A program made the translations under genes and the position numbers. From positions 2,480,001-2,544,000 of the forward strand of contig OZ223208.1 of NCBI GenBank assembly GCA_965140405.1: 64,000 nt of DNA, written 5' to 3'. The DNA comes from G963556115 sp963666605. GTDB lineage: Bacteria; Planctomycetota; SZUA-567. The notes beneath the pieces were generated by a model. The model made no database searches. It saw only the letters and a list, made by a program, of their open reading frames with translations, and was not told the DNA's origin. The first letter of the stretch is position 1. The number at the start of each line of letters is the position of its first letter. Positions 8,881 through 17,555 of the stretch are shown here, piece by piece.

Positions 8881-11094
8881 ATGGAGCAAACTTTGAATAC
8901 TAAAAACAACAATAATGAAACCACGGAATTTGAGTCAGAACCAGCGAAAAGTCTCATTGCAGAGTACCAAGAGGCCATACTTAAGCTAGTAAAGTCGGAT
9001 AGTTACACCCCAATGAGAACTAAAGAAATTTCAAGACACCTTGGCTTACCAAAACATGCACGCACCAACTTCCAAGAAGCAATTAAAGACTTAAAACGTC
9101 GACACAAAATAATGAAGGTAAGAGGTAGTAAATGGGTGCTCCCTGACCAAGGAGAACATATCAGCGGCACTCTGAGAGTTACCCGCAGCGGCTGTGGCTT
9201 CCTCATTCCAGATGACTCAAGTAAAGACGATGTCTTTATCGGCGAAGAAAATCTTCTAAACGCATTAGACGGCGACAAAGTGCTTATCTCTATCGACTCC
9301 CCAAAAGGAAAAGGCTTCCGTCATTACGGTACAGTCCAAGAGATTATAGAGCGTGCTTCACCTCGTTTTGTAGCAATTATTACTCAAGAGATGACAGCGG
9401 AGCCTGAAGATATCAGAAACCCCTACACTTATATTATTGAAGAGCCACCGAAAGATCTCAAGCCTGAGACTAAAGTAATCTTCGAAACTACAATTTACCC
9501 TGATAATATTGAAAATCCAAGGGGAAAAGTAATTGAAGTCCTAGGACCTGCTGGTGCTCCGGACACTGAAATAGCAGCAATACTTGCTAGTTTCAATGCT
9601 CCAGGAGACTTCCCAGAAGAGGTGAAAGACGAGGTCTATAGACTCGGTGACTCAAATCCATTCGCAGATAAGAGCAATCGCCTCGACTTAACCGAGGATA
9701 TTACCGTTACAATTGACCCAGAGACGGCTCGTGATTTTGACGATGCACTCTCTATTACCAAGAACAAAGACGGTACATATAAGGTAGGAATCCATATTGC
9801 TGATGTATCACACTTTGTTAGGCCAGCAGGCATCATTGATGAAGAAGCTAGAAGTCGCTCAACAAGTATCTACCTACCAGGCAGAGTAATACCGATGCTA
9901 CCAGAAGAGCTATCAAACGACCTATGCTCACTCCGACCACAAGAAGAACGCTTTACTAAGTCAGTTTTCATAGATTATTCGCCAGAAGGTGAAGTTCTAG
10001 ATTACAAGATATACCGTAGTGTTATCAAGAGCACACGCAGAATGACCTACCCAGAAGTAAAACATCTTTTAAGCGATGAGGATGCAGGTAAAGCGTTTGA
10101 GGAGAAGGAAATACTAGAAGTTTTAGTAAATCTAAATGAACTTGCACAAGTTCTACGTCATAACAGAGTAGAAAAAGGTAGTTTAGAGCTCAATATGGCC
10201 GAGTATGTAATCATCTTCAATGAAAATGATGAAGTTATTGGCATGGATCCAGTGGAGCATGATTTTTCACATCAACTTGTCGAAGAGTTTATGTTGGCTG
10301 CAAATATCAGCGTTGCTCGCTGGTGCCACGAGAACGGACTTCCTGTACTTCACCGCATTCACGAATCACCTACAGATGAAGCACTTGAGGAACTTGCAGA
10401 GTTCCTGACTAGTTCAGGATACCCATTCAAGCCACCACTGAGAAGAGACCGCCTTCAAGCAATCCTTAACACTGTAAAAGGGAAGCCGGAAGAACACTCT
10501 ATAAATCTATCAATACTAAAGAGCTTCAAACAGGCCGTTTACGGTCCAGACTCAAATATTGGTCACTTTGCTCTCAACTTTCCACACTACCTACACTTCA
10601 CTTCTCCTATTAGAAGATACCCTGACCTCTACCTTCACCAAGCACTTGACGCAGTGTTTGATGCGAAGGGCAACAAGCTTCCTAAGAAGACTCATCGCCA
10701 CCTAGAAACTGATATCAAAGATCTAATTCAACTAGGTATCCACACCTCCGGGATGGAGCGTAGAGCAATGAAGATCGAAGAAGGTGTCAAGGACTTCAGA
10801 AAGCTAGAGCTTTTACAAAAGAGTAGCGAGAAGGATTTTGATGCGGTTGTCACTGGAATTCGTAAATTTGGTATCTTTGTAGAGATCAAGGACTACTTTG
10901 TTGAGGGGCTACTCCCGAGAAAAATGGTAGAAAATATGGGATACTCTACCAAAGAAGTGGTTCCTAGTCGTGGAAAGAAAAACTCCAATCCAGAGAGAGG
11001 ATTCCATTTAGGTCAACTAGTGCGAGTCAAGGTAACCAAGATTGATCTTTCAGCTAGAAGCTGTCAATTAAGACTAATGAAAGTCATAAATTAG
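8881..11094 (+). CDS. rnr: ribonuclease R (RNB-family 3'-5' exoribonuclease)
   Basis: This 737-residue exoribonuclease degrades structured RNA. The domains run in the expected order: an N-terminal winged-helix part (about 25-85, MRTKEISRHLGLP), cold-shock/OB domains starting GTLRVTRSGCGFLIPD, the catalytic RNB domain with TIDPETARDFDDALSI near 277-292 (metal-binding aspartates), HFTSPIRRYPDLYLHQ near 577, and a C-terminal S1 domain (FDAVVTGIRKFGIFVEI). There is no long basic tail after S1 of the kind seen in E. coli RNase R. It begins 14 bp after proB, so the two may be co-transcribed. Confidence 0.95.
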   Translation: MEQTLNTKNNNNETTEFESEPAKSLIAEYQEAILKLVKSDSYTPMRTKEISRHLGLPKHARTNFQEAIKDLKRRHKIMKVRGSKWVLPDQGEHISGTLRVTRSGCGFLIPDDSSKDDVFIGEENLLNALDGDKVLISIDSPKGKGFRHYGTVQEIIERASPRFVAIITQEMTAEPEDIRNPYTYIIEEPPKDLKPETKVIFETTIYPDNIENPRGKVIEVLGPAGAPDTEIAAILASFNAPGDFPEEVKDEVYRLGDSNPFADKSNRLDLTEDITVTIDPETARDFDDALSITKNKDGTYKVGIHIADVSHFVRPAGIIDEEARSRSTSIYLPGRVIPMLPEELSNDLCSLRPQEERFTKSVFIDYSPEGEVLDYKIYRSVIKSTRRMTYPEVKHLLSDEDAGKAFEEKEILEVLVNLNELAQVLRHNRVEKGSLELNMAEYVIIFNENDEVIGMDPVEHDFSHQLVEEFMLAANISVARWCHENGLPVLHRIHESPTDEALEELAEFLTSSGYPFKPPLRRDRLQAILNTVKGKPEEHSINLSILKSFKQAVYGPDSNIGHFALNFPHYLHFTSPIRRYPDLYLHQALDAVFDAKGNKLPKKTHRHLETDIKDLIQLGIHTSGMERRAMKIEEGVKDFRKLELLQKSSEKDFDAVVTGIRKFGIFVEIKDYFVEGLLPRKMVENMGYSTKEVVPSRGKKNSNPERGFHLGQLVRVKVTKIDLSARSCQLRLMKVIN

Positions 11095-11455
11095 CATTTT
11101 ATTGCGACAGCTTAACAATAAAGCATTTTATTTTATAATTCGCTACAATTTATAGTATATTCCACTTTAAACCAATGCTTATAGTAAGCATTGGTTTAAT
11201 ATTTTCAAACAAACCATCATTATTTAGGAAAAATAAAATTTGCATAAGACACATATTGGTTGTAAACTAAAGGTATAGATTTACTTTGAAATTTATTTTA
11301 ATTAAGTACTGTTAAGTAAATATCATCTCAATATTTACGAGTGATCCAGCAAAATATATTGCAGATTTATCAACACTATATATTTGACTAATCCGTATCC
11401 ACTTAATTGCAATTAATTTTCATTTATTTACCTATTCAAAGTAAAGGATTTCAAA
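11095..11455. other. 361-bp intergenic region between rnr and the next gene
   Basis: An AT-rich gap that holds the strong hairpin listed separately at 11167-11199. Beyond it lie only weak promoter-like pieces, among them TTGACT at 11384-11389 without a good -10 box at 17 bp. I see no open reading frame, RNA gene or riboswitch in it. Confidence 0.6.
11167..11199. terminator. perfect 15-bp hairpin terminator after rnr
   Basis: TTAAACCAATGCTTA (11167-11181) and its exact reverse complement (11185-11199) are separated by a 3-base loop, followed by TATTTT. It closes the proB-rnr unit about 70 bp after the stop codon. Confidence 0.75.
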
Positions 11456-11824
11456 ATGGATAGAATAATAATAGCAATGAAGGACAAGCCACAAAGTCAG
11501 AAGCTAGCCATCGTACTTTCAAGTTCATATGACTCCACAATTGTAGATACTGTCGCCAAGCTACGAGCTCTATTTTTATCTGAAAACTCAGGATATTATA
11601 CCGTTATATACGAAGAAGAAGAAGGATGTAGTGCTTTTACAGAAGAGCTTGAAAATCTGCGTTCTGATAATAAAGTATCGTTCCCGACAATTCGCATAAC
11701 TCCTCAAAATAGTAATATAGCTAGCACCGAGAACAATATAATTATAGAGAAGCCTTTTGGGCCAAAAGAATTAATCACGACACTAGGCAAAATAGGCAGT
11801 GCATCTTCTGCAGCTATTGCGTAA
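11456..11824 (+). CDS. small receiver-like protein of unknown function
   Basis: This 122-residue protein has alternating strands and helices. Its C-terminal segment IIIEKPFGPKELITTLGKI is the typical end of a CheY-like receiver (conserved K-P, then the last helix). The N-terminal strand reads KLAIVLSSSYDSTI, so the acidic pocket of a true receiver is missing, and no clear phosphoacceptor aspartate stands after strand 3. It is therefore probably a degenerate, phosphorylation-independent receiver, or a protein that merely resembles one. yraN follows about 25 bp downstream in the same direction. Confidence 0.55.
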   Translation: MDRIIIAMKDKPQSQKLAIVLSSSYDSTIVDTVAKLRALFLSENSGYYTVIYEEEEGCSAFTEELENLRSDNKVSFPTIRITPQNSNIASTENNIIIEKPFGPKELITTLGKIGSASSAAIA

Positions 11825-11849
11825 TAACTATTTTTCCAAGAAAGAGTTA

Positions 11850-12248
11850 ATGGGAATACTCGGTTTTTTCAATACAAAGTCAAGTCATTCAAATAAAGCT
11901 TTTGGTGATATCGGTGAAGATATCGCTGAAAGTTTTTTAATTTCAACAGGGCACAAGATCCTTGAAAGAAATTTCAAATGCAAACAAGGTGAGATTGATA
12001 TCATTGCTAAGATCGACAGTATTATTGTATTTATTGAAGTAAAGACCAGAAGTACAATAAATTTTGGCTATCCAGAAGAGGCTGTTACACTCACTAAACA
12101 AAGGCACATATCTAAAGTAGCAAACTACTATATACATAAGAACAAATTATCGAAATTATCTTATAGAGCTGACATTGTTGCTATTGTTACAAACAACTCC
12201 ACACCAGAGATAAATCATATTATCGATGCTTTTGCATTGATTTCATAA
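11850..12248 (+). CDS. yraN: YraN/UPF0102-family endonuclease-like protein
   Basis: The UPF0102 pattern is clear: FGDIGEDIAESFLISTGHKILERN, then GEIDIIAK (core E and D) and VFIEVKTRS (the E-x-K element of the PD-(D/E)XK nuclease fold). I chose the ATG at 11850, 132 residues, because it follows an AAGAAAGAG ribosome site and gives the usual family length; an upstream ATG at 11799 would lie inside the preceding gene. The family has a nuclease-like fold, is often next to rnhB or rsmI, and its physiological role is not settled. Confidence 0.85.
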   Translation: MGILGFFNTKSSHSNKAFGDIGEDIAESFLISTGHKILERNFKCKQGEIDIIAKIDSIIVFIEVKTRSTINFGYPEEAVTLTKQRHISKVANYYIHKNKLSKLSYRADIVAIVTNNSTPEINHIIDAFALIS

Positions 12249-12276
12249 TAATTAACCCTACCAAATCTTGATCCTC

Positions 12277-12304
12277 TTGATATCAGATAATTTCCAGTTA
12301 TAAT
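12277..12304 (+). promoter_or_regulatory. sigma70 promoter of the GT39 gene
   Basis: TTGATA (12277-12282), a 16-bp spacer and a perfect TATAAT (12299-12304). Transcription would start near 12311 and give a leader of about 85 nt before the ATG at 12397. Confidence 0.65.
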
Positions 12305-12396
12305 ACTTAAGAATGTAAAAGGTTAAATTTATGCTTAGTTACGCTCTTCACTAGGAATTACTAATTGGTGATTAGGACTGCTTCAAGGGACATACA

Positions 12397-14142
12397 ATGC
12401 CAAAAACTTCGACTCTATATAATCGTCACTATATTGTGTTGATCACCTACTCAGCCCTGCTATTTGGTTACTCACTGATTGGCGGGCGCCCACTCACTAT
12501 GCACGAAGCCCGACTTCCCCAGACCACTAATGAGATGGTAAGCACTAGCAGCTGGATAGTGCCTCACAGCGGAGACCGCCCATGGGTAGAACGCCCACCA
12601 CTACCACACTGGATAATGGCGGCTGTAACAGCTCCATTTGGCCATATTGACACGACATGGAAGGCGCGAATAACCCCGACGCTTATGGGTATAATTGCAG
12701 TACTATTATTAACTAATATTGCTGCAAGACTCTTTGGTAGCGCAACCGGAATTTTAGCAGGTTTTATACAAGCAACTTCATATGAGTTTTTCAGCTATTC
12801 GTGGCTTGCGGAGGATGATATATTCCTCTGTGTTATTGTTTACTTTATACTATATCTCTTTGTTAAACTTGAATTTAGTTCAAAATATAAAGATCATTTA
12901 AATGAGAGTATAAACCCCATCGGCCTTCGCCCATTTCTAGTATTACTACTGTTTATCAGTATTGGTCTTACCAATATGGCCAAGGGGCTAGTTTTCGGAA
13001 CAACCATTAGTTGCATACCTATTGCAGCTTTTCTGCTATGGAATCATGATTTTAAGAAAATCATGAGATATGTTTGGATTTGGGGATGGCTTATCTTTCT
13101 TATTGTCGGTGGAGCTTGGGCAATATACGTCGGTTACACAATAGACGGAGCCTATGATGTATGGGCATCAGATCTATTTGGCAGATTAAACCAAGGTTAT
13201 CTCAGAGAACCGTGGTACTACTACCTTCAGACTATGCCAACTATCACCACCCCGTGGACAATATTCTGCCTTATTGGCATCATTTTATGCATAAAGCCTG
13301 TATTTAAAGAACGCTACTCTGCAATCCGCTTTACCTTCTGCTGGGCAATAATACCACTAATAATTTTCTCACTTTCTCAGAGTAAACATCACCACTATAT
13401 GCTCCATATTACAGGTGCATGGGCGATATACGCGGCTCTATCTCTCCGATGGGTTTGGGAGAAAATACTTTGTATACCCGCAAAATTCAGAAGACCTATT
13501 ATTGGTATAACACTATCGATAATTCTGACTATACCACTCTGGTTTTTGAGTAGTGCTCTACACACGACCCTCCTTTGGATAGGCGCGCTTATTTTAGGAA
13601 TTATAATCTGTAGCTTTTCACTCTTTGTTGGATTTTCACGTCGACAAGGGATTATCTCATTTGGTTCATTTTTAGGAGCTATACTGATTATTGCAATCTT
13701 CGGCCATACATTTATTGCCCCATACACAGACCAAACCGTAGACGATACAAATTTCCTCCAAGCAGTCAAAGACAATATACCTAAAGACTCACTACTTATA
13801 CATAATGCAGACCATAGAGGTGGTATGGATTTCTTTAGAGTAATGTTCTACATACCTTCAAATGCTGTCCTTATTCATAATGAATCCTATCTACTACAGA
13901 AAAAGTATATCGGCAAAACAATCTACCTTATCGATCGTTCTTCACGCGAAGCTTCCCTCAAAGAATATGGAAAGGTTGCAATTATAAGCCAAAGCACTCA
14001 CTCAAGACGGGAAAATGAACATGCTGGCAAACTTACCTTATTCAAAGTTGAGGTTGATTCAACCCTCCAACCACGCAAATATAAGAAAATTGACGCAATG
14101 CAAGCAATGGGTAGACGACTAGGCCCAAACTTGAGTGAATAA
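12397..14142 (+). CDS. ArnT/PMT-like (GT39 superfamily) membrane glycosyltransferase
   Basis: The 581-residue integral membrane protein has a dozen or so hydrophobic segments. Its first periplasmic loop carries the family signature HEARLPQTTNEMV followed by WIVPHSGDRPWVERPPLPHW, corresponding to the E-A-R and K/R-P-P-L-x-x-W motifs of ArnT-type enzymes that move a sugar from a polyprenyl phosphate to lipid A or protein. SQSKHHHYMLHI near residue 330 matches the conserved mid-protein K-x-x-x-Y-x-L region. The acceptor and sugar are unknown; lipid A or protein glycosylation are both possible. A GGGAC ribosome site lies upstream. Confidence 0.85.
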   Translation: MPKTSTLYNRHYIVLITYSALLFGYSLIGGRPLTMHEARLPQTTNEMVSTSSWIVPHSGDRPWVERPPLPHWIMAAVTAPFGHIDTTWKARITPTLMGIIAVLLLTNIAARLFGSATGILAGFIQATSYEFFSYSWLAEDDIFLCVIVYFILYLFVKLEFSSKYKDHLNESINPIGLRPFLVLLLFISIGLTNMAKGLVFGTTISCIPIAAFLLWNHDFKKIMRYVWIWGWLIFLIVGGAWAIYVGYTIDGAYDVWASDLFGRLNQGYLREPWYYYLQTMPTITTPWTIFCLIGIILCIKPVFKERYSAIRFTFCWAIIPLIIFSLSQSKHHHYMLHITGAWAIYAALSLRWVWEKILCIPAKFRRPIIGITLSIILTIPLWFLSSALHTTLLWIGALILGIIICSFSLFVGFSRRQGIISFGSFLGAILIIAIFGHTFIAPYTDQTVDDTNFLQAVKDNIPKDSLLIHNADHRGGMDFFRVMFYIPSNAVLIHNESYLLQKKYIGKTIYLIDRSSREASLKEYGKVAIISQSTHSRRENEHAGKLTLFKVEVDSTLQPRKYKKIDAMQAMGRRLGPNLSE

Positions 14143-14156
14143 AAAGAAAGATTGCT

Positions 14157-14663
14157 ATGTATATTTCTAGATATTTAAAGCCCGAGTATATACAGCTTGG
14201 GATGCGCTCGGGACATCTTGACGACATTGATGAGGAAAAGTCTGCTGAGTCAGAGCTTTGTAGACTGAAGACCGCTGTTATTTCTGAGCTATCAGAATTA
14301 TTCACAAAAACAGGAGTCATTAGAAACCCATCAAAATTTGAGACAGAGATAGTAAATCACGAAAAGAGCTCGAGTAGCGCAAAAGGTAGCGGAATTGCAG
14401 TTCTTGATATCAGAAGTATGACCCCAAAATCAATGGGAATAATATTCGCTCGCAGCCAAGAGGGTGTATGGTTTGATTCTAGAGATGGTGAGTTAGTACA
14501 TATATTCTTTGGTATCGCCTGCCCCTCATATGACACAAAAAAAGCACAGCACTTCTACAAATGGATTGCGCAAAGCTTTTTACAAGAAGATTGGCTACCT
14601 TCAGCCCTACTCTACGCCGAAGATGAACATGAGATAATAGGCATACTATCTAGCCTTCAATAA
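14157..14663 (+). CDS. PTS EIIA (PtsN-like) domain protein with the active histidine replaced
   Basis: Residues about 70-165 follow the fructose/nitrogen-type EIIA fold: SSSSAKGSGIAVLDIRS corresponds to the STGIG-x-GIAIPH active-site region, GVWFDSRDGELVHIFFGIACP to the following strands, and the C-terminal helices are as expected. In true EIIA proteins the histidine after IAIP takes the phosphate; here the aligned residues are V-L-D, so Asp84 stands in its place. The protein should not be phosphorylated by HPr and probably acts by binding. It starts 14 bp after the GT39 gene with an AAAGAAAG ribosome site. The fold assignment is from motif reading, not a profile search. Confidence 0.65.
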   Translation: MYISRYLKPEYIQLGMRSGHLDDIDEEKSAESELCRLKTAVISELSELFTKTGVIRNPSKFETEIVNHEKSSSSAKGSGIAVLDIRSMTPKSMGIIFARSQEGVWFDSRDGELVHIFFGIACPSYDTKKAQHFYKWIAQSFLQEDWLPSALLYAEDEHEIIGILSSLQ

Positions 14664-14791
14664 AGTATCTAAGGCAGCAATATCAAAAAATTCAAAAAAA
14701 ACATTCTCCATCCATACTTTTAATGAAAGAGAATCCCAATTTTCAATAATTACTATATATACAAAGGATCGATCGATTCTTAATACTTACT

Positions 14792-14815
14792 ATTACAACT
14801 AATAATTATTGTAAT
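14792..14815. promoter_or_regulatory. inverted repeat ATTACAA-N10-TTGTAAT upstream of the 14848 gene
   Basis: Two exact 7-bp arms (14792-14798 and 14809-14815) lie next to TACTAT (14820-14825), a possible -10 box. The layout resembles a dimeric regulator site, but AT-rich sequence makes chance pairs common. The rest of the 184-bp gap after 14663 shows no gene. Confidence 0.3.
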
Positions 14816-14847
14816 ACCTGTACTATAGTTTCTTTGAAAAGGACATA

Positions 14848-15303
14848 TTGAGTATGCTTCAAGACGAAGACCAGCGCAAGGCATACCTCCACTTAATGAC
14901 CAGTTTTATTATGGAGGCACCAAAACGAGAGGTAAAGAAAACAAATTCGTCCAGCAATTTTGGCATTAAAGAAAAAGTAAAATATATGATTTCTAGTTCT
15001 GCCACTGGTATCGTTGAAGTATCACCAGCAGGTACAGAGTTATTTGACAGGCTTACACCAAATATGGCAGAATCAGAAGTTTTAAAAGTAAGTGACCATA
15101 TATGCTTAGAGCGTGGCTACGTACTTATTAGTGATATGCGTAAACGTCTTTATATGCATCTTGATAAAAATGTACAAATATGGGTTGAGCTCACGCAAGA
15201 TGGAATTAACCAAGAAGCTGTAATAACAAAGAAGAGCAATATTGAAGCAAAAAGCGTCTGGAAGGTGTATCGTAATAATATATTAAAAGTCTCACCAGAG
15301 TAG
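14848..15303 (+). CDS. hypothetical protein
   Basis: I do not recognise a family for this 151-residue soluble protein. It starts with TTG (14848) or the ATG at 14854; an AAAGGA ribosome site at 14838-14843 fits either. It has an acidic N-terminus, a basic patch (KREVKKT) near 28, and a C-terminal half of short strands (GYVLISDMRKRLYMHL, VWKVYRNNILKV). There is no signal peptide or membrane segment. It stands alone between the EIIA-like gene and a convergent zinc-motif gene, with a shared terminator downstream. Confidence 0.6.
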   Translation: MSMLQDEDQRKAYLHLMTSFIMEAPKREVKKTNSSSNFGIKEKVKYMISSSATGIVEVSPAGTELFDRLTPNMAESEVLKVSDHICLERGYVLISDMRKRLYMHLDKNVQIWVELTQDGINQEAVITKKSNIEAKSVWKVYRNNILKVSPE

Positions 15304-15334
15304 ATATTTTATAACTATATATACTCACAAAAAA

Positions 15335-15369
15335 AATAGACACTACTCAGAAGAAGAGTGGTGTCTATT
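15335..15369. terminator. bidirectional terminator between convergent genes
   Basis: AATAGACACTACTC (15335-15348) pairs with GAGTGGTGTCTATT (15356-15369) over 14 bp with one G-T pair and a 7-base loop. The A-run at 15329-15336 becomes a T-run on the minus strand, so it is strongest for the minus-strand zinc-motif gene. Confidence 0.8.
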
Positions 15370-15396
15370 AAATTATAATGCTTTAAACTAACCTAT

Positions 15397-15783
15397 TTAC
15401 ACTTCATCGTCAAATGCAGTATCATCAACAGGAAGTAACTCACCAAACATACTCTCTTCATTTTCTCGTTGTGGTTTTACAAGCTCCTTAGGATCAATCC
15501 CAAGTCTCTTCATTTCCACTTTTACCTCGTCAATTTCTCTACGCCACTTAATTCTTCCTTCAAAACCAATGACGTTATTATACATAGTCTGAGCTCTTTT
15601 TAGTTCACGTTGCAACGCCCTAATTCTATCGGAATCACACTCTCCTTCATGCTCTACATGTTTATCCTTTTCTGAATAAATTCTTCCTTTTCGCCATAGC
15701 TGCCCATAATGCTTCCTACAGTAGCCCTTCGCATGCACAGGATTGTTACAACCTTCGACAACACATATCTGATTTTTTTGCAT
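15397..15783 (-). CDS. small zinc-motif protein of unknown function
   Basis: This 128-residue protein has an N-terminal zinc-knuckle-like motif, C7-x4-C12-x9-C22-x2-H25 (ICVVEGCNNPVHAKGYCRKHY). Such GYC-x-K-H-Y elements occur in phage and HNH-associated proteins and in bacterial proteins of unknown role. A charged helical middle (about 50-95) could form a short coiled coil, and the C-terminus is acidic. No catalytic motif is seen. It has its own strong promoter with an unusually long leader of about 150 nt and a strong terminator, so it is expressed as a single gene. Nucleic-acid binding is a guess from the zinc motif. Confidence 0.7.
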   Translation of the reverse strand: MQKNQICVVEGCNNPVHAKGYCRKHYGQLWRKGRIYSEKDKHVEHEGECDSDRIRALQRELKRAQTMYNNVIGFEGRIKWRREIDEVKVEMKRLGIDPKELVKPQRENEESMFGELLPVDDTAFDDEV

Positions 15784-15941
15784 AATTCCCCCTTAGATAG
15801 CCTATACGCCCCCCTACAAACGTACAAATATCAACCATAAATGGCCCAATGGTATATTTAGAATGTATTTTAAATACCTGATTTATACAATATTAATAAA
15901 GACTCCACAATCCTTACTAAAATATAACTTCATATACTATA

Positions 15942-15969
15942 ATAATAAGCCATAATTCGCAAATGTCAA
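15942..15969 (-). promoter_or_regulatory. strong sigma70 promoter of the zinc-motif gene
   Basis: On the minus strand TTGACA (15969-15964), a 16-bp spacer and TATTAT (15947-15942). The predicted start near 15935 leaves about 150 nt of untranslated leader before the ATG at 15783. Confidence 0.7.
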
Positions 15970-16081
15970 GTTTTGGACATCATGCATTTGTCAAATATAA
16001 AAAATATAAGATATAACTTGTTTACGACAAAAGCCTTACATATACACATAAATTTACACATTTCCGGCAAGGGTTGTAATA

Positions 16082-17215
16082 TTATGCTATTTTTTCAAAG
16101 TATTTCTTCATAACGAGCATAGGGATTGTCATACCTACAAGTATGCCAACAACAGCTAGTGACTGCTTTGAAAATATATTCTCTGATATTGCCGCAATTA
16201 TAATAGCGCAAAAGATGCAAATACTAATGACTCCATAATTGTAAAGATTTAGAACAGCCACAAAGCTCTTCTTATCAATAACGCCAAAAAGCTGAAAAGC
16301 CAGAAGTATTGTATTAATAGCCAAAAGGCCCAATAATACTGGTTCAAACGTGTATAGTGATAAAAATACAACGGGGATAATCATCAAAATAACTACCGCC
16401 ATATAAGTACTCCAGACTCCATTAATAATCTCGGTTCTCTCTGGAGCAATATGATTATCAACACCAATTGGCTCAGGGAGTATAACGCTTAGATTACGCC
16501 TGATCATATTATCACTAACCTTTTTTGCTATCTCAAAGTCACTTGCCCTCTCAGAATCAATTCTTCCCGCATATACAGAATCAATCTCAGTAGATAATTC
16601 TAACGACTCCCCTTCAAAGTCATTCTTCTGTTCAACTTTATCATTATCCGGTGCAACCAAACTTACATTTAAAATAACTCTCAATACAGAAATATAAAAA
16701 AAGATAAATATCAACGGTATATAGATTGACGGATCGGTCAGAAGATAGACAAGATACTCATGAGCACTCATTCCCAGAACTACAATGAGCGAATACTGCA
16801 GTGCATAAAAGACAGCATCAAGGACGATAATTTTTTTAAAAATTGAGTTAAACAGAAAAGAATTAATAATAATTGCCGCAACTACAAAAAAAGTAACCAA
16901 GGATACAGTCATACTCAGCATAAGAGCAATAACTATTAACAAAGAAGCAATGACATACCCCATACTCATTGATATTTTACTTGGTATTACACTATTAATA
17001 CTTGCATCCAGCGAATTATCTACCACACTAAACATTTCATTCCATGCTGATGAAGCAAAGGCAAGACAGACTCCTATAACAATCACACGAGGTAAAAAAC
17101 CAACCCGCTCTACCCCTAGCCCAGCAAACAGAACAATATAAAATCCAGCCATAACACCAGAAGTAGCCAAACATGCCACTGGAAACCTTATAAGTCGTAA
17201 TATGTTCACATTCAA
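16082..17215 (-). CDS. UbiA-like polytopic membrane protein
   Basis: The 377-residue protein has about nine hydrophobic segments split by a soluble insert (about 188-255, rich in acidic residues). The first part resembles UbiA prenyltransferases: an N-terminal LRLIRFPVACLA, then NEMFSVVDNSLDASINSVIPSK at about 59-80 in the place of the N-D-x-x-D-x-x-x-D motif and the R-P-(I/L) that follows. Several of the metal-binding aspartates are not in their usual positions and the second DxxxD motif is not evident, so prenyl transfer may be lost or altered. It is flanked by its own promoter and by a divergent 6S-like RNA. The family is tentative. Confidence 0.5.
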   Translation of the reverse strand: MNVNILRLIRFPVACLATSGVMAGFYIVLFAGLGVERVGFLPRVIVIGVCLAFASSAWNEMFSVVDNSLDASINSVIPSKISMSMGYVIASLLIVIALMLSMTVSLVTFFVVAAIIINSFLFNSIFKKIIVLDAVFYALQYSLIVVLGMSAHEYLVYLLTDPSIYIPLIFIFFYISVLRVILNVSLVAPDNDKVEQKNDFEGESLELSTEIDSVYAGRIDSERASDFEIAKKVSDNMIRRNLSVILPEPIGVDNHIAPERTEIINGVWSTYMAVVILMIIPVVFLSLYTFEPVLLGLLAINTILLAFQLFGVIDKKSFVAVLNLYNYGVISICIFCAIIIAAISENIFSKQSLAVVGILVGMTIPMLVMKKYFEKIA

Positions 17216-17226
17216 CCTTTTACAAT

Positions 17227-17254
17227 ATTATACCCAAAATCCCTGATCACCAAA
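17227..17254 (-). promoter_or_regulatory. promoter of the UbiA-like gene
   Basis: On the minus strand TTTGGT (17254-17249), 16 bp, and a perfect TATAAT (17232-17227), only about 12 bp upstream of the ATG at 17215. The very short leader suggests a near-leaderless transcript. Confidence 0.45.
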
Positions 17255-17395
17255 CTTTACATGTAATTCCATACTTAATTATATATAGATTAATAATAAT
17301 TACCATTGTATTAAATAGTTAAATGAGTTAAAATATTAAAAATTGGTTCGATCATGTTTGTTAAGACAGTATATTTGTGAACCTATATTTTATAG

Positions 17396-17532
17396 AGGGA
17401 ACCGAAAAAATATGCCTGTGCGGCCATGCCATCATTTGAAATGGATCGCTGCCCTGCATGGTGAGGTGCCCACCTGGAACATTGCGGTTCCAGAATCTGC
17501 TGTTTAACGGCATTTTGATGGTTTCAATTTTT
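17396..17532 (+). ncRNA. ssrS: probable 6S RNA
   Basis: This gene-free stretch is more GC-rich than its surroundings and folds as a long rod. The outer stem pairs the 5' GGAACCGAAAAAATATGCC region (from about 17398) with GGCATTTTGATGGTTTC (17509-17525). Inside are CCATGC/GCATGG (17424-17429 with 17456-17461), a CCCTGCATGGTG segment, and the 3' motif CACCTGGAAC-ATTGCG-GTTCCAG (17471-17493), closely like the E. coli 6S hairpin CACCTTGAACC/GGTTCAAGG. 6S RNA binds sigma70 RNA polymerase by mimicking an open promoter. A strong terminator follows directly. At about 135 nt it is short for the family. The class is inferred from motif and shape. Confidence 0.55.
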
Positions 17533-17555
17533 ACCCGGCTTTGCCGGGTTTTTTT
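17533..17555 (+). terminator. intrinsic terminator of the 6S-like RNA
   Basis: ACCCGGC-TTT-GCCGGGT (17533-17549), a GC-rich 7-bp stem, is followed by a run of seven T. It is the most GC-rich terminator in the window. Confidence 0.85.

Noticed and set aside
14766..14777. The palindrome GATCGATCGATC near 14768.
   Set aside because: It is short, occurs once in a gene-free stretch and has no accompanying structure.
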